Position numbers and translations under genes: made by a program. From DASSWB01 sp035705495 (GTDB lineage Bacteria > Bacteroidota > Bacteroidia > Flavobacteriales > Flavobacteriaceae), in contig DASSWB010000109.1 of NCBI GenBank assembly GCA_035705495.1, positions 1-43,616 of the forward strand: 43,616 nucleotides of DNA, written 5' to 3'. This document shows positions 40,341-43,616 of the stretch, piece by piece. The number at the start of each line of letters is the position of its first letter. Position 1 is the first letter of the stretch. The notes under the pieces are model-generated. The model did not search any database, was not told the origin of the DNA, and saw only the letters and a list, made by a program, of their open reading frames with translations.

Positions 40341-41977
40341 TATTTTGATTTATTAACTTTTACATAAAATCCTTTTAAATCCACGGTCACTTCGTCTGTT
40401 GATTGAACAGATTTCAATTCTCTCCATTCTTCCGAAGGGGAAATTCGCTGTTCTTTCCCATCCACGAAAACATCGATCGGCATTTTGAAATCAGGTGCTT
40501 CGGCTTCCCAGCGATATAAAACCTTTCCATTTTTATTAGAAAATTGCAGTTCTGGAATTGAAGTGCACTTTAAATATTGATGAAATACGGCGGAAAGTTC
40601 GAGTCCGGTTTTTTCTTCAAAAAAATCGACAACGGTTTTCGTATCTATAATTTTATGTTTGAAAGTTAGACTGAATTCCTTGATGATATTCCACCATTTT
40701 TCATCATTGTTCACTACACTTCTAATCGTGTTCAGCATATTGGCACCTTTAAAATACATATCTCCAGAACCCTCACTGTTTACATCATAATCTCCAATAA
40801 TTGGAGTTCTGTTTCCAATGGTTCGCCGCAAACCATACAAATAATCCAATGCTTTTTCTTTTCCCCATTCGCATTCCACGAAAACCGATTCGGCATAAGC
40901 GGTAAATGATTCGTGAATCCACATATCGGCGATATCGGAAGCGGTGATGCTGTTCCCAAACCATTCGTGTGCCGATTCATGGATGATGATATAATCCCAC
41001 AACATGCCAATTCCGGTGCCCGACATGTCATTGCCCAAATAACCATTTAAATAATGATTTCCGTAAGCGACAGCGCTTTGGTGTTCCATTCCGAGAAAAG
41101 GAGTCTCAACTAATTTAAAGGAATCTTCAGCAAAAGGATAAGGACCAAATTTTTCATAAAAGCATGCCATCATGGGTTGAACTTGTTCGAATTGTTTTTT
41201 TGCTTTTTCCAGATTATAGGAAAGCACGTAATAATCCAAATCCAGATCTTGATATTTATCTGAAAAATGAACATAATCACCAATGTTCAAAATGATGTTG
41301 TAATTATTGATCGGATTTTGAACTTTCCAGCTCCATTCGGTGTATCCATTTCCAAGATCCATTTTTCCCGTAAGCCTGCCATTTGAAACGTTCATTAAAC
41401 CATTTGGTGCAGCCACGTGTATTTCTGCTTCTTCAGGCTCATCGCTTTGATGGTCTTTGTTTGGGTACCATAAACTTGCGCCCGTGCCCTGTACCGCGAC
41501 ACTTACCCAAGGTTTGCCGTTTTTATCTTTTGTAAAAATAAATCCGCCGTCCCAAGGAGCATTTTTTGCAACAACTGGATTTCCTGAATAATAAAATTCA
41601 ATTTTTTCTTTGTTGTTGGGTTGCAGCGGATTTTCAAAAGAAATAAAAACCGCATTATATTCCCTTTTAAAATTCAGTTGCTTTCCTTTATACAAAATAG
41701 AATCGACTTTCATGTTTTCAAAAAGATCAATTTGCATAACGGGCAATTCTTTTAAAACCGAAAAAGTAATTTCATTCATACCGGAAATAAATCGTTTCTC
41801 CGGATTTACCTTTACCGACAAATCATATTTAAGCACATCAAAATTCGTTCTTTCTGGTCGCAAAGATCCACGTAAAGTATCGGCACGCGTGTAATTGTTT
41901 TGTTTGTTGCTTAAAATTTGTGCTTGTGCCCCGAAAACAAAAAATAAAAGGAGAAGAGGCAGGATGTGTTTTTTCAT
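40340..41977 (-). CDS. M1 family zinc aminopeptidase, secreted
   Basis: 545 residues with a signal peptide (cleavage after G-A-Q-A-Q). N-terminal beta-saddle, then the thermolysin-like domain with the substrate motif G-M-E-H-Q (GxMEN-like) and the zinc site H-E-S-A-H-E-W-F-G-N with third ligand E in W-I-H-E-S-F-T-A-Y-A-E. It is shorter than full M1 enzymes because the C-terminal helical domain is missing. It probably trims peptides in the periplasm or outside. Upstream -7 box TATCTTTG at 41997-42004. Confidence 0.94.
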   Translation of the reverse strand: MKKHILPLLLLFFVFGAQAQILSNKQNNYTRADTLRGSLRPERTNFDVLKYDLSVKVNPEKRFISGMNEITFSVLKELPVMQIDLFENMKVDSILYKGKQLNFKREYNAVFISFENPLQPNNKEKIEFYYSGNPVVAKNAPWDGGFIFTKDKNGKPWVSVAVQGTGASLWYPNKDHQSDEPEEAEIHVAAPNGLMNVSNGRLTGKMDLGNGYTEWSWKVQNPINNYNIILNIGDYVHFSDKYQDLDLDYYVLSYNLEKAKKQFEQVQPMMACFYEKFGPYPFAEDSFKLVETPFLGMEHQSAVAYGNHYLNGYLGNDMSGTGIGMLWDYIIIHESAHEWFGNSITASDIADMWIHESFTAYAESVFVECEWGKEKALDYLYGLRRTIGNRTPIIGDYDVNSEGSGDMYFKGANMLNTIRSVVNNDEKWWNIIKEFSLTFKHKIIDTKTVVDFFEEKTGLELSAVFHQYLKCTSIPELQFSNKNGKVLYRWEAEAPDFKMPIDVFVDGKEQRISPSEEWRELKSVQSTDEVTVDLKGFYVKVNKSK

Positions 41978-41996
41978 TTTTTTAAAAATTGATATT

Positions 41997-42004
41997 CAAA
42001 GATA
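41997..42004 (-). promoter_or_regulatory. -7 promoter element of the M1 peptidase gene
   Basis: TATCTTTG on the minus strand, an exact TAnnTTTG, 19 bases before the ATG. The -33 region would lie within the end of the preceding lipoprotein gene and no good TTG is seen. Confidence 0.5.
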
Positions 42005-42010
42005 ATCATT

Positions 42011-42634
42011 TCAAGATTTGAACATGTTTTGAATAAATTCCTGAATTATATGAACTCCCTTGGTTTTGTGTTTTTCACGATGGTATTTAACCAGGCTATT
42101 TGTTTCCTGATTAAAGATAAAACCAGATAAGATTATTTTATAAGAAACAATCGCGTCTCCATCCCCGGCATGAATGATAATGTCGGCATTTATTTTCATT
42201 TTTAAATAACTTTCAAATGTGGTATAATCGGCATCACACAAATCTATGTACCCATATTTTAGATTTTGATCCGAAAGATATTTGCGTATAATTGCAGGAA
42301 CTTCGATGTTGTCAAGCGAGTTCGCTTCCTGGATCCTTTTTTCAATATTCAACAATTCTGTCAGCAATTCATTCTTTTGGGTTGCTGTAAGATGTGCCTT
42401 TTTTGAAATTTTATATTCAGGATGTAGATAGAAAATGGAATCGGACATTTCATTGATTCTGATTTCTGACCGGTCTTGTGCCTCCTGATATTTCCCTTTT
42501 GTTTCTGTGAAAACGGGAGTAAAAAGCAGAATTTCTTGTATTTCTTCTTCGTTCATGTTGGCTGATATCAATGTTTTTGAACCGTTACAAGAAACCAGCA
42601 ACAGCATGAGGAGAAGAAAAAGAATTTTTTTCAT
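42011..42634 (-). CDS. Lipoprotein of unknown function
   Basis: 207 residues: lipoprotein signal M-L-L-L-V-S-C at about residue 16, then N-G-S-K. No surface-export acidic motif directly after the Cys. Middle part charged and helical (N-E-E-E-I-Q-E, K-N-E-L-L-T-E-L-L-N-I-E-K-R), later Y-G-Y-I-D-L-C-D-A-D and an amphipathic strand region. No family recognised. The 148-base gap upstream shows no clear element. Confidence 0.7.
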   Translation of the reverse strand: MKKILFLLLMLLLVSCNGSKTLISANMNEEEIQEILLFTPVFTETKGKYQEAQDRSEIRINEMSDSIFYLHPEYKISKKAHLTATQKNELLTELLNIEKRIQEANSLDNIEVPAIIRKYLSDQNLKYGYIDLCDADYTTFESYLKMKINADIIIHAGDGDAIVSYKIILSGFIFNQETNSLVKYHREKHKTKGVHIIQEFIQNMFKS

Positions 42635-42782
42635 TAACGATTTTTGTTTATTTCAAGAAACAACAAAAAATTAGAATATCCTAAACCAATATTCGTATTG
42701 AACGTTTGACTGGCAGATATAACAATTTAAATTTTCACTCGTTTCAAAAATAAACTTCTTCTTAAAATTTAATGTGAGAATA

Positions 42783-43211
42783 TCAATTATTTCTGGAAAT
42801 CAGACAATCTATTTCCAGATACTTTTCATTGATTAAACTTAAGGCAAAAGCTGCTGCCGAGGCAGCAAAAACAGAATAATCGAAAGGAGCTTTTATTCCA
42901 ATTGAAAAAGTCATCGAGAGCGCAAATAGCAATAAAAGAAACCCGCTTAGTTTTGCAAACAGTTCGGTTTTTAATCCAACCAAAAGACAAACAGCAAAAA
43001 TTATTTCAGCTACAGTCGCGATAATACCAATTGTTGGAATAAGGGCATCCGGAAACCAAGGATTAATAAATTGTGTGTATTCCAAAAAGCTGTTCCAGTT
43101 TCCCCAAACTGAAATGCTTTCATTCCACCACCCAAATCTATCCGCAACTGCCGACAAAAATCCGATGGAAATTGAAAATCGTAAAAATAGTTTTATGATC
43201 TTTTTGCCCAT
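42783..43211 (-). CDS. DoxX family membrane protein
   Basis: 142 residues with four hydrophobic segments (about 7-22, 60-80, 90-108, 115-130), of the DoxX/DoxD family (R-F-S-I-S-I-G-F-L-S-A-V-A-D-R, A-T-V-A-E-I-I-F-A-V-C-L-L). Biological role poorly known; relatives join oxidoreductase or membrane integrity pathways. It starts 2 bases after a possible small ORF, in a compact minus-strand group. Confidence 0.85.
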   Translation of the reverse strand: MGKKIIKLFLRFSISIGFLSAVADRFGWWNESISVWGNWNSFLEYTQFINPWFPDALIPTIGIIATVAEIIFAVCLLVGLKTELFAKLSGFLLLLFALSMTFSIGIKAPFDYSVFAASAAAFALSLINEKYLEIDCLISRNN

Positions 43212-43213
43212 AT

Positions 43214-43324
43214 TTAGTAAGGTGTTTCTTCCAAATCAAAATCTTTTTCGCGCATTATTTCCGACTTCATTTCTGAAAAAGTAAATCCGATATGGTCTTG
43301 TTTATTATAATCTGTAGATTTAAT
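43214..43324 (-). CDS. Possible small ORF between the truncated gene and doxX
   Basis: On the minus strand a frame gives S-T-D-Y-N-K-Q-D-H-I-G-F-T-F-S-E-M then K-S-E-I-M-R-E-K-D-F-D-L-E-E-T-P-Y, with its stop at 43214-43216. If read from the ATT at 43324 (overlapping the upstream stop) it is 36 residues; from the first ATG at 43270 it is 18. The sequence looks protein-like, and it fits the gap exactly, 2 bases before the DoxX ATG. The lack of a conventional start upstream of 43270 makes it uncertain. Confidence 0.3.
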   Translation of the reverse strand: MKSTDYNKQDHIGFTFSEMKSEIMREKDFDLEETPY

Positions 43325-43616
43325 TTAAATCGTAACTAACTATTTCTCTTCTTGCCCATTCATCATCCGAAGCATCATCTGCGTTGTTCAGCTCGATAAA
43401 TTCAAGAAAAATAGGACCCACATCCTTGGCCATCCAAAAATGGGTCATCATTTGTCCTGATTGATCAACTAGTGTCATTTTTATTACATTTTCAAAACTT
43501 TGACCATTTACCGTTGCCGAAACGTCTTTTTCGTCAACCGTGAAATGATAGGAGAGATTTTGGGTGCTTGTTTGCGTTTGTCCCATAACCTCTATGTTCA
43601 TCGTCATTTCCGTTGT
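43320..43616 (-). CDS. C-terminal part of a protein cut by the window edge
   Basis: Frame is open to the last base; 98 residues visible, beginning T-T-E-M-T-M-N-I-E-V-M-G-Q. Beta-rich pattern (Y-H-F-T-V-D-E-K-D-V-S-A-T-V-N-G, T-L-V-D-Q-S-G-Q-M-M-T-H-F-W), with an acidic tail E-W-A-R-R-E-I-V-S-Y-D-L-N. Probably the end of a longer protein with a DUF3108- or TapB-like strand repeat. The N-terminus is not visible, so no family is assigned. Confidence 0.5.
   Translation of the reverse strand, partial: TTEMTMNIEVMGQTQTSTQNLSYHFTVDEKDVSATVNGQSFENVIKMTLVDQSGQMMTHFWMAKDVGPIFLEFIELNNADDASDDEWARREIVSYDLN

Noticed and set aside
1..43616. tRNA or rRNA genes, integrases, transposases, phage genes
   Set aside because: I looked in the gaps and found none; gaps are mostly under 300 bases and hold promoters, terminators or repeats.

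Overview
The window is AT-rich, gene-dense chromosomal DNA from a member of the Flavobacteriaceae (Bacteroidota). Four things support this: promoters of the TTG / TAnnTTTG type recur in front of genes; lipoproteins carry acidic residues just after the lipidated cysteine (SDDS, KDD), as Bacteroidota surface lipoproteins do; Bacteroidota-restricted families such as DUF4295 and DUF4920 are present; and Shine-Dalgarno sequences are scarce. Genus cannot be fixed from this sequence alone. I see no prophage, integrase, transposase, CRISPR array, rRNA or tRNA. Most of it is core genome with short gaps.

Layout. 1-3.4 kb: tail of a serine hydrolase, recR, a GT2 glycosyltransferase and a 2-oxoacid dehydrogenase E2. 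3.5-7.1 kb: three secreted proteins, namely a lipoprotein with seven propeller-like repeats, a small envelope protein, and a TPR-ending protein broken by a one-base frameshift. 7.1-10.2 kb: a DnaQ-like exonuclease, then a tightly overlapping FAA hydrolase / HPt / CinA unit. 10.2-13.8 kb: translation and export genes (rpmB, rpmG, a 50-residue DUF4295 protein, ftsY, rimO). 13.8-17 kb: membrane and stress proteins (USP, MATE exporter, PAP2 phosphatase). 17-18.9 kb: a BlaI-type repressor with an M56 membrane protease fused to an amidase-3-like domain, behind a TACA/TGTA operator. 19-23.3 kb: ilvE, a DUF4920 lipoprotein, mnmD, an SDR epimerase and a YceI lipoprotein. 23.3-29.6 kb: grpE-dnaJ, then a collinear block of ABC-2 exporter, beta-barrel protein and sigma-54-type response regulator. 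29.6-33 kb: GNAT-like protein, threonylcarbamoyl-AMP synthase, OmpA lipoprotein, second GT2. 33.08-33.41 kb: tandem array of 100-bp hairpin repeats. 33.4-39.9 kb: HsdR_N-type nuclease-like protein, holA, and menA, menC and menE interleaved with a metallo-beta-lactamase-fold hydrolase and a CPBP protease. 39.9-43.6 kb: minus-strand PH-like membrane protein, M1 peptidase, lipoprotein, possible small ORF, DoxX protein, and a gene cut by the window edge.

The best candidate for something little described is the BlaI/M56 pair at 17-18.9 kb. The usual penicillin-binding sensor of BlaR1 is replaced by an N-acetylmuramoyl-L-alanine amidase fold that keeps its three zinc ligands but has His where the catalytic Glu is expected. 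This suggests a sensor of peptidoglycan fragments. Other points worth checking are an NtrC-type regulator with no DNA-binding domain and a GAFTSA loop, a DnaJ with half of the usual zinc domain, an E2 with Asn in the DHRxxDG motif, and a possible alternative-hairpin region after dnaJ.
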